Of a stretch of DNA of 64,000 nt, positions 9,939 to 21,043 are shown piece after piece. The position numbers and the translations under genes were made by a program. Location: contig NC_133326.1 of NCBI RefSeq assembly GCF_042186555.1, positions 494,225,232 to 494,289,231 on the forward strand. Direction: 5' to 3'. The DNA comes from Aquarana catesbeiana. Taxonomy: Eukaryota; Chordata; Amphibia; Anura; Ranidae. The notes beneath the pieces are model-generated. The model searched no databases and was not told the origin of the DNA. It saw nothing but the letters and a program-made list of their open reading frames with translations. Position 1 is the first letter of the stretch; each line of letters begins with the position of its first letter.

Positions 9939-10396
9939 CAGGGCCAGATTTAAAAGGGGCAAAAGGGACAATTTCCCTGGGCCCCTCAGAGACAGAAGGG
10001 GCCCTCCTCTATACAAAAATTATATAAAACAATATTTAAAAAATTATATATAAAATAATAAAAAAGAAATAATACAATAAAATAAAAAGCATAATTCAAA
10101 AAACTTTCTTTTTTTAAAAAGTATCTTGGGAAGTAATATTTTGCCACCCATCATCTGTAAGTCTCTGGACTGGTTTATTGTATCATTTTTCAAAAATGAA
10201 TGTAGGCGGGTCAAGCAAACCACACATAGAGCACTATGACTGTGTGTTTGGGCATGTGTTACCTGAGAATGACATTGTGTCATGCATTTTAAAAAAGTGT
10301 GACTGTCACTTAGAATGTAAATCAACTCTGTGAATAAGGTGCCCCCGAACCTGAAGTGCCCCCCCCCCCAGGTCTAAATTTGGTTCTGCTTTTCTG
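9939..10396. mobile_element. hAT-like element (CAGGGCCAGATTTA ends), low confidence borders
   Basis: Begins CAGGGCCAGATTTAAAAGGG and ends near ggtctaaatttggttctg, its imperfect complement, with cctgggcccctcagagacag inside the left end. A candidate target repeat is cttgctgg (just left of the hAT at 7293) and cttgttgg (10397-10404), which would mean the 7293-9933 element inserted exactly at this element's left tip. The interior is AT-rich (10018-10090) and non-coding. Confidence 0.5.
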
Positions 10397-10905
10397 CTTG
10401 TTGGACATCCCCTTCCAAAACTATGACCATTAATGTAGACTCTTTTTGCAGCTACAACAGCCTCCACTTTTCTGGGAGGGCTTTCCACGAGATTTTGCAG
10501 TGTGTCTTTAGGAACTGGTGCCAAGTCAGCCAAAATAAATTTGTGTAAGATCAGGTACTGATCAGAAAATATAGTTTGCGGTCAGAGTTCTGTTTTTTCC
10601 CAAAGGTATCCAATAAGATTGAGGTCTGGGCTCTGTGTGCCACTCGAGTTTCTCCACATCAGACTGGTCAAACCATATTGTTTTTTTATCTGGCTTTGTG
10701 CACAGGGGTGTACAGTCAACCTGGAACAGAAAAGGGTCTTCCCCAAACTTTTTCTACATGGTTGGAGGCACACAATGGTCTAAAATGTATTTGCATGTTT
10801 GAAACACCTGAACTCAAAAAATTTGGGGATGGTGGGGGAAGAGTGTGATCCAAAAACATTTGACCATATACTATAAACAGTATAGTACATAGTATTAACA
10901 TACAA
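10377..10905 (-). pseudogene. Tc1-like transposase, C-terminal remnant
   Basis: Read on the minus strand in three frames, the segment gives VWGRPFSVPG (usually QFGEGPFLFQ-like), then TQSPDLNLIGYLWEKTEL (usually QSPDLNPIEHLWDEL), then VPKDTLQNLVESPPRKVEAVVAAK near the C-terminus. The order is right but at least two frameshifts are present, and the catalytic E of the PIE motif is replaced (LIGYLW). It belongs to a different Tc1 subfamily from the copies at 13.9-18.6 kb. Confidence 0.75.
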
Positions 10906-10997
10906 AAGATTGTAGTGCTTTACTGAGTGCAAAGAACCATTTAAATCAACCTCTGCCCCAGGAAAGCTCTACTACAATCTTACACCCACCAGCCATT

Positions 10998-11825
10998 TTA
11001 ACCCCTTTCCGTCCGGCCTCCATTTTACAATAGGAACCCTTTTATCAATATGATGTCCTCCCAGGATCGCACCTTGCCTGCGGGCCGCGCTCCGACATGA
11101 TCTGTTACCCGCAGCAGATGACAGATCAGTGTACTGTCCTGCTGCCGGTGCCATGTGATCGCTGTGACCAATCACAGCAGATCACATGACAAATGTATAC
11201 AATGAATGGCTTTGATTCATGCCATGCATTGTGTACTATTGTGTTGATCTCTGTGATTGGTCACAGTGATCACATGGTACAGACAGGGCCAATTACAGCC
11301 CATCTGTACCATGTGGTTTGCTGTGGCCAATCACAACAACACACACTGAATGAATCTATTTCATTCAGTAAAAACAGTTGTGTATAACAGAGATATTCAC
11401 TGTTATAAGCAAACACAATGTGTAAGAAAAAAATTAATAAATTATGATCACCTCCCCAGAATAGTACAGTGTTACTATGGTAATACTGTATTGCTCTGGT
11501 CTCAATAAGTAAAAAAAATAGCTTTTTACATACTGTCACCAGTCAGTGTTCCTGATTACTGCCACACCAGTTACATGATGACACTGTACTGCACTAGTGA
11601 CAGTATGTAAAAAAAAAAAAAAGTGAAAACAACATTTTTTTTTTAATTTTCCAAAGAATTGTAAAAAAAAAAATTCTTAAAAAAACTCACCATGCCTCTT
11701 ACTAAATACATTGGGCTGTATACTTCCCATAAAGGGGTCATTTGGGGGATATTTGTACTGTTCTGGCATTTTTGGGCCTCAAGAAATGAGATAGGCCGTC
11801 TGTACATTAGGACTGATCAATTATC
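10998..11825. repeat. TTAA-type repeat remnant (TTAACCCCTTTCC end)
   Basis: Starts with TTAA followed by cccctttccgtccggcc, which resembles the TTAA-CCACTTCCCG end at 60238. Contains mirrored blocks tgatcgctgtgaccaatcacagcagatcacatg and gtgattggtcacagtgatcacatgg (11155-11280). The right end is lost where the Tc1 at 11826 begins. Confidence 0.55.
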
Positions 11826-13245
11826 AGATATATAGTGGGTAAAATAAGTATTGCACACATCACCATTTTTCTAGGTAAATATATTTCTAAAAGTGCTATA
11901 GACATGAAATGTTCACCATATGTCCATTACAACCCATGCAATCCATACATATAAAGAAACCAAAACAAATAAGTCCAGAAATTAAGTTATGTGTAATCAA
12001 TGGAATGACACAGGGAAAGAGTATTGAACACATGAAGAAAGGGAGGTGCAAAAAGGCATGGAAAACCAAGACACTAGCTGAAATATATCAGTAATTAGAA
12101 AGCAATCCTGCCCCTTGTTAGGGCAAATTAATATCAGCTGGTTCAGTCTCAACTGATGGCCTATAAAAAGGTGTCTCAATACCAAGGTGTCACACAAGAA
12201 ACATCTCATGATGGGCAAAAGCAAAATGGCACTGCACATCACCCCAAAAACACCATACCAACAGTGAAGTTTGAAGGTGAAAACATCATAGTGTAGGGCT
12301 GTTTTTAAGAATACGGTACTGGCAAACTTCATGTCATTGAAGGAAGGATGAATGGAAAAAATGTATCAAGACATTCTTGATAAAAATCTGCTGCCATCTA
12401 TCAGGATGATGAAGATGAAACGAGGGTGGACATTTCAGCAAGACAATGATCCCAAACACAAAGACAATGATCCCAAACACAAAGCCAAGGAAACGCTCCA
12501 TTGGTTTCAAAGAAAGAAAATAAAGTTGCTAGAATGGCCCAGCCAATCACCTGACTTCAATCCAATAGAAAATCTATGGAAATAACTAAAGGTCAAAGTT
12601 CATAGAAGAGCCCCAAGCAGGAGCGTTGCTAGTTCTACAAAAGATCTGGGGCTAGAGCCCATAGCAACATAGTAAAGAAAGTCATACGCTTGGGCTAGCA
12701 TACACATGCATATAATATACGTGTGTGTGTATATATCCCCAGAGAGCCCCCCTTACATTAGGATCCCCAGAGAGCCTCCCCCTTGCATTAGGGTTCCCAG
12801 AAAGCCTCCCCCTTGCATCAGGGTTCCCAGAGAGCCTCCCCCAAAATCAGAGTCCTCAGAGAGCCTCCCCCTTAAATCGGGGTCCCCAGAGAGCCCCACA
12901 CTTACATCAGGGTCCCCAGAGAGCCTCCCCTCCCCTTGGGGACCCCTGCAAAGACTCGGGGCTATGCCACATATTTGGAGCTATAGCCCCAAAAGTCACC
13001 CCCTAGCGACGCCACTGGGCCCAAGGAACCTTAAAGATTTGAAGCTGTTATGTGGAAGAATGGGCCAAAATCACCCTGAGCAATGCGACTAGTTTCTCCA
13101 TACAGGAGGCGTCTTGAAGCTGTCATTACCAACATTGGATTTTGTGTGAAGTATTAAATAAATTACAGTTAGCGTGTTCAATACTTTTTCCCTGTGTAAT
13201 TCCATTTTACACATAACTTAATTTCTGAACTTATTTGTTTTGGTT
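11826..13245 (+). pseudogene. Tc1-like element, decayed, interrupted by a hAT
   Basis: Left end tatatagtgggtaaaataagtattgcac and right end gtgttcaatactttttccctg are the imperfect TIRs. Conserved transposase pieces are visible from about 12245 to 12600: TPYQQ*SLKVKTS, then MEKMYQDILDKNLLPSIRMM, GWTFQQDNDPKHK and LEWPSQSPDFNPIENLW. The N-terminal third is deleted or unrecognisable. A 21-bp segment coding DNDPKHK is duplicated in tandem (12440-12485). The frame then runs into the hAT inserted at 12618; the transposase tail resumes after 13018. Confidence 0.82.
12618..13017. mobile_element. 400-bp non-autonomous hAT with near-perfect TSD and internal tandem repeats
   Basis: Ends CAGGAGCGTTGCTAG and CTAGCGACGCCACTG are inverted repeats with the hAT CAG...CTG signature. 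Flanks GCCCCAAG (12610-12617) and GGCCCAAG (13018-13025) are an 8-bp duplication with one change. Inside, about seven copies of a 28-30-bp unit (ccccagagagcctcccccttacatcaggg) occupy 12738-12940. Confidence 0.88.
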
Positions 13246-13249
13246 TCTT

Positions 13250-13858
13250 TGTATGAGGACCTTAGTTATGAGGAAAGATTACAAGCACTGAACTTATTCT
13301 CACTATAGAAGAGACGCTTGAGAAGGGATATGATTTCAATGTACAAATGCCATACTGGTGACTTCACAATAGGGATAAAACTTTTTCCGCGAAAGGTAAT
13401 TTAAAAAAACACGCGGCCATTCACTAAAACTATAAGAAAAGCGGTTTAACCTAAAACTGTGTTGAGGGTTCTTTACTTTAAGAGCAATAAGGACGTGGAA
13501 TTCTCTTGCACAAGCAGTGGTTTCAGCAGGGAGCATAGATAATTTCAAAAGATGATTAGACGACCACAACATACAGGGATATACAATGTAATATTGACAT
13601 AAAAGCACACACTAAGGATGAGCTCTGGCATGTTCGCAAGCTGCACGTGCCGAGTCCGCCAGGAAGTTGGCACTGCGCTGCGCTAATCACAGGCAGTGAG
13701 ACATTTCCCTATCTCTGCAGCCGCACATCGGGAAATGTCTCACTGCTTGTGATTAGCGCTGTGACTTCCTGGCGGGCTCGGCAAGTGCAGCTCATCCTTA
13801 GTGCACACACACAGGTTGGACTTGATGGACTTGTGTCTTTTTTTAACCTTACCAACTG
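13250..13858 (+). pseudogene. CR1/L2-like LINE, C-terminal end of ORF2 and 3' tail
   Basis: Plus-strand reading YEERLQALNLFSL*KRRLRRDMISMYKC is the region just downstream of reverse transcriptase in chicken-repeat-1-like LINEs, followed by a degenerate stretch with KSNKDVEFSCTSS. The 3' part acacaggttggacttgatggacttgtgtctttttttaacctt and the atgtaactatatgtaactatgt tail that resumes at 15490 are one LINE end split by the Tc1 at 13859. A MITE sits at 13613-13800. Confidence 0.72.
13613..13800. mobile_element. Palindromic MITE (TAAGGATGAGCTC...GAGCTCATCCTTA family), copy 1
   Basis: 188 bp, ends taaggatgagctc and gcagctcatcctta. Arms pair through gtgagacatttccc/gggaaatgtctcac. A second copy with an exact 8-bp duplication lies at 44145-44359. 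Here the flanks (gcacacac / gtgcacac) are shifted copies of an AC-rich target. Confidence 0.83.
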
Positions 13859-15489
13859 CAGTGGGGATGGAAAGTATTCAGACCCCCTTAAATTTTTCAC
13901 TCTTTGTTATATTGCAGCCATTTTCTAAAATCATTTATGTTCATTTTTTTTCCTCATTAATGTACACACAGCACCCCATATTGACAGAAAAACACAGAAT
14001 TGTTGACATTTTTGCAGATTTATTAAAAAAGAAAAACTGAAATATCACATGATCCTAAGTATTCAGACCCTTTGCTGTGACACTCATATATTTAACTCAG
14101 GTGCTGTCCATTTCTTCTGATCATCCTTGAGATGGTTCTACACCTTCATTTGAGTCCAGCTGTGTTTGATTATACTGATTGGACTTAATTAGGAAAGCCA
14201 CACACCTGTCTATATAAGACCTTACAGCTCACAGTGCATGTCAGAGCAAATGAGAATCATAAGGTCAAAGGAACTGCCTGAAGAGCTCAGAGACAGAATT
14301 GTGGCAAGGCACAGATCTGGCCAAGGTTACAAAAAAATTTCTGCTGTACTTAAGGTTCCTAAGAGCACAGTGGCCTCCATAATCCTTAAATGGAAGATGT
14401 CTGGGACGACCAAAACCCTTCCTAGAGCTGGCCGTCCAGCCAAACTGAGCTATCGGGGGAGAAGAGCCTTGGTGAGAGAGGTAAAGAAGAACCCAAAGAT
14501 CACAGTGGCTGAGCTCCAGAGATGCAGTTGGGAGATGGGAGATAGTTGTACAAAGTCAACCATCACTGCAGCCCTCCACCAGTCGGGGCTTTATGGCAGA
14601 GTGGCCCGACGGAAGCCTCTCCTCAATGCAAGACACATGAAAGCCTGCATGGAGTTTGCTAAAAAACACCTGAAGGACTCCAAGATGGTGAGAAATAAGA
14701 TTCTCTGGTCTGATGAGACCAAGAAAGAACTTTTTGCCCTTAATTCTAAGTGGTATGTGTGGAGAAAACCAGGCACTGCTCATCACCTGTCCAATACAGT
14801 CCCAACAGTGAAGCATGGTGGTGGCAGAATCATGCTGTGGGGGTGTTTTTCATCTGCAGGGACAGGACGACTGGTTGCAATCGAGGGAAAGATGAATGCA
14901 GCCAAGTACAGGGATATCCTGAACGAAAACCTTCTCCACAGTGCTCAGGACCTGGGCCGAAGGTTTACCTTCCAACAAGACAATGACCCTAAGCACACAG
15001 CTAAAATAACGAAGGAGTGGCTTCACAACAACTTCGTGACTGCTCTTGAATAACCCAGCCAGAGCCCTGACTTAAACTCTAATGAGCATCTCTGGAGAGA
15101 CCTAAAAATGGCTGTCTACCAACGTTTATCATCCAACCTGACAGAACTGGAGAGGATCTGCAAGGAGGAATGGCAGAGGATCCCCAAATCCAGGTGTGAA
15201 AAACGTGTTGCATCTTTCCCAAAAAGACTCATGGCTGTATTGGATCAAAAGGGTGCTTCTACTAAATACTGAGCAAAGGGTCTGAATACTTAGGACCATG
15301 TGATATTTCAGTTTTTCTTTTTTAATAAATCTGCAAAAATGTCAACAATTCTGTGTTTTTCTGTCAATATGGGGTGCTGTGTGTACATTAATGAGGAAAA
15401 AAAAATGAACTTAAAGGATTTTAGCAAATGGCTGCAATATAACAAAGAGTGAAAAATTTAAGGGGATCTGCATACTTTCCGCCCCACTG
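13859..15489 (+). mobile_element. Tc1/mariner element A, near full length
   Basis: The ends CAGTGGGGATGGAAAGTATTCAGA and TCTGCATACTTTCCGCCCCACTG are inverted repeats, with TG and TA at the outer edges (target TA, left one mutated). Within each end a longer repeat aaatttttcactctttgttatattgcagccat is mirrored at 15425-15462. Length 1631 bp is normal for Tc1. It sits in the 3' tail of a LINE. Confidence 0.93.
14238..15272 (+). pseudogene. Tc1-like transposase with one stop codon
   Basis: A 344-codon frame from ATG 14238 to TGA at 15270-15272 with a single in-frame TAA at 15051-15053. The N-terminus has paired helix-turn-helix domains (RIVARHRSGQGYKKISAVLK, then GRPAKLSYRGRRALVREVKK). Catalytic D1 is in ILWSDETK, D2 in FQQDNDPKHT, and the third acidic residue in NSNEHLW (normally NPIEHLW), giving a DD34E-like layout. 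The stop replaces the Trp of LEWPSQSPDLN. Frame otherwise continues to ...FPKRLMAVLDQKGASTKY, the normal C-terminus. The enzyme would cut TA targets; this copy is dead or nearly so. Confidence 0.92.
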
Positions 15490-15586
15490 TATGTAACTAT
15501 ATGTAACTATGTATGTATGGATTGCATGGGTTGTTAGCGACGTGGTGGAAATTTAATGTTAATAGCACCTTTAGAAATATATTTAT
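15490..15586. repeat. LINE tail plus an inverted scrap of a Tc1 end
   Basis: atgtaactatatgtaactatgtatg is the LINE microsatellite tail. It is followed by atggattgcatgggttgt...cacctttagaaatatattt, the reverse complement of the Tc1 end at 11870-11945. Confidence 0.6.
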
Positions 15587-17212
15587 TTCACAAAAGTGAG
15601 TACATCCCTCACATTTTTGTAAATATTTTATTCTATTTTTTCATGTGACAACACATGAAGAAATTACACTTTTCTTCAATGTAAAGTAGTAAGTGTAAAG
15701 CTTGTATAACAGTGTAAATTTGCTGTCCCCTCAAAATAACTCAACACACAGCCATTAATGGCTAAACCACTGGCAACAAATGTGAGTACACCCCTAGGTG
15801 AAAATGTCCAAATTGGGCCCAATTAGTCATTCTCCCTCCCCAATGTCATGTGACTTGTTTGTGTTACAAGGTCTCAGGTGTAAATGAGGAGCAGGTGTGT
15901 TAAATTTGGTGTTATTGCTCTCACTCTCTCATAGTGGTCACTGGAAGATCAACATGGCACCTCATTACAAAGAACTCCCTGAGGATCTGAAAAAAAAAAT
16001 TGTTGCTCTACATAAAGATGGCCTAGGCTATAAGAAGATTGCCAAGACCCTGAAACTGAGCTGCAGCACATTGGCCAAGACTATACAGCGGTTTAACAGG
16101 ACAGGTTCCACTCAGAACAGGCCTCGCCATGGTCGACCAAAGCAGTTGAATGCACGTGCCCAGCGTCATATCCAGAGGTTGTCTTTGGGACGTATGAGTG
16201 CTGCCAGCATTGCTGCAGAGGTTGAAGGGGTGGGGGTCAGCCTGTCAGTGCACAGACCATACACCACACACTGCATCAAATTGGTCTGCATGGCTGTTGT
16301 CCCAGAAGGAAGCCTCTTCTAATGATGATACACAAGAAAGCCCTCAGTTTGCTGAAGACAAGCAGACTAAGGACATGGATTACTGGAATCATGTCCTGTG
16401 GTCTGATGAGACCAAGATAAACTTATTTAGTTCAGATGGTTTCAAGCGTATGTGGCGGCAGTCAGGTGAGGAGTACAAAGACAAGTGTGTCTTGCCTACA
16501 GTCAAGCAGGGTGGTGGGAGTGTCATGGTTTGGGGCTGCATTACACTGAGCTACTGGCACTGGGGAGCTACATTTCATTGAGGGAACCATGAATGCCAAC
16601 ATGTACTGTGACGAACTGAAGCAAAGCATGATCCCCTCCCTTCAGGGAATGGGACGCAGGGCAGTATTCCAACATGATAACGGCCCCAAACACACCTCCA
16701 AGAGGACCACTGCCTTGCTAAGGAAGCTGAAAGGTGATAAAGGTGATGGACTGGTCAAGCATGTCTCCAGACCTAAACCGTATTGAGCATCTGTGAGGCA
16801 TCCTCAAACGGAAGGTGGAAGAGCGCAAGGCCTCAAACATACACCAGCACTGTGATGTCGTCATGGAGGAGTGGAAGAGGACTCTAGTAGTAACCTGTGA
16901 AGCTCTGGTGAACTCCATACCCAAGAGGGTTAAGGCAGTGCTGGAAAATAATGGTGGCCACACAAAATATTGACACTTTGGGCCCATATTGGACATTTTC
17001 ACTTAGGGGTGTACTCACGTTTGTTGCCAGCGGTTTAGGCATTAATGGCTGTGTGTTGAGTTATTTTGAGGGGACAGCAAATTTACACTGTTATACAAGC
17101 TGTACACTCACTACTTTACATTGTAGCAAAGTATAATTTCTTCAGTGTTGTCACATGAAAAGATATAATAAAATAGTTACAAACATGTGAGGGGTGTACT
17201 CACTTTTGTGAG
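15587..17212 (+). mobile_element. Tc1/mariner element B (CTCACAAAAGTGAGTAC TIR family)
   Basis: The terminal sequence cacaaaagtgagtacatccctcac and its mirror gtgaggggtgtactcacttttgtgag bound the copy, with nested sub-repeats of gtgagtacacccct further in. 1.63 kb. It shares its family with copies at 17239 and 24949. Confidence 0.9.
15954..16975 (+). pseudogene. Tc1-like transposase B, several frameshifts
   Basis: Starts MAPHYKELPEDLKKKIVALHK and follows the family through the helix-turn-helix (GYKKIAKTLKLSCSTLAKTI) to about 16255, where the frame shifts; it resumes as HVLWSDETKINLF (first catalytic D), QGGGSVMVWGC, and after another shift VFQHDNGPKHTSK (second D present, the following D changed to G). 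The C-terminal segment around 16770-16970 is in yet another frame. At least four lesions. Confidence 0.88.
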
Positions 17213-17238
17213 ATAATGTAAATATACATAGTACATAG

Positions 17239-18664
17239 TACACCCCTCACATTTTTGTAAATATTTTATTCTATCTTTTCATGCGACAACACTGAAGAAA
17301 TGACACTTTGCTACAATGTAAAGTAGTGAGTGTACATCTTGTATAACAGTGTAAATTTGCTGTCCCCTCAAAATAACTCAACACACAGCCATTAATGGCT
17401 AAACCACCGGCAACAAATGTGAGTACACCCCTAGGTGAAAATGTCCAAATTGGGCCCAATTAGCCATTCTCCCTCCCCAATGTCATGTGACTTGTTTGTG
17501 TTACAAGGTCTCAGGTGTAAATGAGGAGCAGGTGTGTTAAATTTGGTGTTATTGCTCTCACTCTCTCATACTGGTCACTGGAAGTTCAACATGGCACCTC
17601 TTGACAAAGAACTCTCTGAGGATCTGAAAAAAAGAAATGTTGCTCTACATAAAGATGGCCTAGGCTATAAGAAAATTGCCAAGACCCTGAAACTGAGCTG
17701 CAGCACGGTGGCCAAGACCATACAGTGGTTTAACAGGACAGGTTCCACTCAGAACAGGCTTCACCGTGGTCGACCAAAGAAGTTGAGTGCAGGTGCTCAG
17801 CGTCATATCCAGAGGTTGTGTTTGGGAAATAGACGTATGAGTGCTGCCAACATTGCTGCAGAGGTTGAAGGGGTGGGGGGTCAGCCTGTCAGTACTCAGA
17901 TCATACGCCGCACACTGCATCAAATTGGTCTGCATGGCTGTCGTCCCAGAAGGAAGCCTCTTCTAAAGATGATGCACAAGAAAGCCCACAAACAGTTTTC
18001 TGAAGACAACCAGACTAAGGACCTGGATTACTGGAACCATGTCTTGTGGTCTGATGAGACCAAGATAAAATCATTTGGTTCAGATGGTGTCAAGTGTGTG
18101 TGACGGCAACCAGGTGAAGAGTGCAAAGACGAGTGTGTCTTGCCTACAGTCAAGCATGGTGGTTGGAGTGTCATAGTCTGGGGCTGCATGAGTGCTGCCG
18201 ACACTGGGGAGCTACAGTTCATTGAGGGAACTATGAATGCCAACATGTACTGTGACATACTGAAGCAGAGCATGATTCCCTCCCTTTGGAGACTGGGCCA
18301 TAGGGCAATATTCCAATATAACGACCCCAAACACACCTCCAAGACGACCACTGCCTTGCTAAAGAAGCTGAGGGTAAAGGTGATGGACTGGCCAAGCTTG
18401 TCTCCAGACCTAAACCCTACTGAGAATCTGTGGGGCATCCTCAAATGGAAGGTGGGGGAGCGCAAGGTCGCTAACATCCACCAGCTCTGTGATGTCGTCA
18501 TGGAGGAGTGGAAGAGGACTCCAGTGGCAACCTGTGAAGCTCTGGTGAACTCCATGCCCAAGAGGGTTAAGGCAGTGCTGGAAAATAATGGTGGCCACAC
18601 AAAATATTGACACTTTGGGCCCAATTTGGACCTTTACACTTAGGGGTGTACTCACTTTTGTTGC
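17239..18664 (+). mobile_element. Tc1/mariner element C, right terminus replaced by a tandem repeat
   Basis: Left end acacccctcacatttttgtaaat matches element B from about its 15th base, so the outermost bases are lost. On the right it stops after cttaggggtgtactcacttttgttgcc, the inner sub-repeat, and passes directly into the GGCACTGATGGG tandem array at 18665. The outer right TIR is absent. Confidence 0.85.
17591..18610 (+). pseudogene. Tc1-like transposase C, one stop, catalytic Asp codon missing
   Basis: A 340-codon frame from ATG 17591 (MAPLDKELSEDLKKRN) to TGA 18608-18610 (...LENNGGHTKY). One TGA at 18101-18103 replaces the Trp of CVWRQPGEE. The two helix-turn-helix units and HVLWSDETK (first D) are intact, as is NPTENLWG (third acidic residue). 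The second catalytic motif reads FQYNDPKHT where copy B has FQHDN-PKHT: a whole codon is missing, removing the Asp in front of Asn. The same codon is missing in copy D. So this protein would be inactive even without the stop. Confidence 0.9.
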
Positions 18665-18905
18665 CCCAGGGCACTGATGGGTGTTACTGATAGGTACCAC
18701 TGATAGATGGCACTGATGGGCATGGATAGGAGGCACTAATGGGCACTGGTAGGTGACACTGATGTGCAGCACGGTTGATGAGGCACTGCTTGGAGACATT
18801 GGTAGGTGGCACTGTGGGCACTGATAGGTGGCACTGTGGGCACTGGTAGGTGGCCGCTGGTGGGCACCGGTAGGCGGCACTGGCAGGTGCACAGGTGGGC
18901 ACAGA
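18665..18905. repeat. Minisatellite, GGCACTGATAGGTGGCACTG unit
   Basis: Around ten degenerate 19-24-bp units (gggcactgatgggtgttactgataggt...gtgggcactggtaggtgg). Confidence 0.88.
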
Positions 18906-19186
18906 TGAGCTGGTGGCTGCTGTTCTTGATCAGAACTGATGTCCCTCTGACAGCCTCCGGTGATTGGCTTTTTTTTTTTTTGAGGAGAAAAAATAGCCAA
19001 TTACCAGCTCTGTTTACATCACATGATCAGCTGTCATTGGCTGACAGCTGATCACATGGTAAGGGGTCGGGATTGACCCCTTACTCCGATCTGTGATCCA
19101 GCAAGTCTCATAGACTCGCTGATGACGCCCTCCCGGCAAACTAGGTCCGCGCTGTAGTTATTCGCTATAGCACGGATCTGAAGTGG
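18906..19186. repeat. Right end of a TTAA-type repeat (GAAGTGGTTAA)
   Basis: Contains gctgatcacatggtaaggggtcgg and ends ggatctgaagtgg followed by TTAA at 19187-19190. The same ending (tattgaagtggttaa) occurs at 19336-19350. This matches the right tip of the element at 60242-61433. Confidence 0.55.
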
Positions 19187-20040
19187 TTAAATACCACCAA
19201 AAGAAACCTCTTTTAATGTGAAAAAAAATGATAAAAATGACATATGTGTACAGTGTTGCATGAGCGCACAATTGTCATTCAAAATGTGACAGCGCTAAAA
19301 ATTGGCCTGGGCAGGAAGAGATTGACAGTGCCTGGTATTGAAGTGGTTAAACAGCAGTCAAGAACTTTTCTGTATATTTTTGAATTGTGGAAAGAAATGG
19401 GAGCACCCAGAATGAACTCCAATAAACACAAACTCAGTGCAGCTCAAATCCAAACAAAATGTAATTTTTTTTTTTTGGATAAAGGTGTCCTTTTATGAAG
19501 CTGCGGTAAAATACCGCGATTCAGTTCTCAGGCATTCTCAGAGGAGATCGCTCTCCTCTGAGTGCCTGTTTATGAAAGTGTGTAGATCGCTTCTCATGTT
19601 GAGTTGAGGAGTGATCTACAAACGCCGGGAACTCCTGAGAATGGCTCCTCTCACTATAATCTCGTGTGATGTAGCGGGATTACAGTATGAGGAACCATAA
19701 AATACAAAAGTGTAACACGAATCAGCACACATTATTCCCCAACATATTAATAAAATAATAAAGATAAATTCCCCCTACACAATATACATTAACCTAATTA
19801 TAAAAAAAACATTGTTTTTATCAATATTTAAAGATCATACATGTCCCTATTTAAATGTGAATGGTGTATAGTAAATGAATGTAATGCACATATGTAATGC
19901 AGCTATACACCATTCATATAAATGCAAAATACATTTATAATCATTAAAAAAATAATTTTAATAAAGTATACAAGTATAAATATTTATTAATAAATTAAAA
20001 TAAAATATATTTCATAATTGATAAGCATAAAAATTGATAA

Positions 20041-20985
20041 ACTGGTGCAATGCGAGAACACTGCGAATCCACTGCGGGTTCCCGCATCGCACCGACTCGC
20101 ATGTCAGTTCACACTGCCATATGTGAATCGCTGGGGAGTGTCAATACATTGTTAACGACACCCCCAGTTCAGCTTGCATATCGCACTGCGAACTGACAGT
20201 CCGGACATGAATCGGATCGCATATGTGTGAACACACATACGATCCAATTCTGGTCCGAACAGAAAAAAGAGTCCTGTGCGTGTTTGCACCGAATGCGGTG
20301 CGATATCAGCCATACTATCTGTACGGCTGATATCGCACCGCACAGATATCGCATGCAACGTGAATGGCAGTGTGCTGCGAATTACATGCGATGTCTGTGC
20401 GATATCTGGCATCGTACAAGTGTGAACTGGGCCTAAAAGTTAACAACACCCCCAAATCAGTTCGCATATCGCAGTGCGATCTGCAAACTCGAACAGTATT
20501 CGAATCGCATGGGTGTGAACACCCATGCGATCCGATTCTGCTGTGGACCAAAAAAAGGGTCCTGTATGAGTTTGGTCCGAGTGCAATGCAAATTCAGCAA
20601 TACTATCTGTATGGCTGAAATCGCATCGCACAGAGATCGGATGTGGTTTTGCACTGCAGTGCGGTGCGTATCACATCCAAACTCGGACACCGCAGCAGTG
20701 GGAACTGGCCCTAAATCATATTGCATTTGCACTAAAATGGTACAGGACCCTTTATTTGGTCCGCACTGGAATCGGATCGCATGGGTGTGAACACCCACGC
20801 GATCCGATTCCTGCACCATTACATAGTTCGCACTGCGATCTGTGAAATGATCTGGGGGTGTCATTAACTTTACATTGACACCCGCAGTGGTGCGTAGATG
20901 TCAATGTAGGTGCGATGTGAAAACCCGCACAGGAATCACGCTGGTTCACGCATCGCACAAGTGTGAACCCAGCCAGAGACGTGAA
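20041..20985. repeat. Cluster of palindromic GTTCACAC-TGCGAT elements
   Basis: Two to three partial copies, tandem and inverted, of the element at 5888-7025: blocks such as cgcagtgcgaactg, gaatcggatcgcatgggtgtgaacacccatgcgatccgattc and gcatcgcacaagtgtgaaccc (20950-20972). Nearly every segment has its complement within 400 bp. Confidence 0.75.
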
Positions 20986-20987
20986 CA

Positions 20988-20990
<3 letters not shown>

Positions 20991-21043
<53 letters not shown>

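Noticed and set aside
9939..10396. Firm 8-bp target duplication for the CAGGGCC element
   Set aside because: The best candidate (cttgctgg/cttgttgg) requires a shifted right border, so borders are given with low confidence.
18028..18624. 198-codon minus-strand frame
   Set aside because: Antisense shadow of the Tc1 transposase at 17591-18610. Similar shadows occur across 14.5-14.8 and 25.1-25.9 kb.
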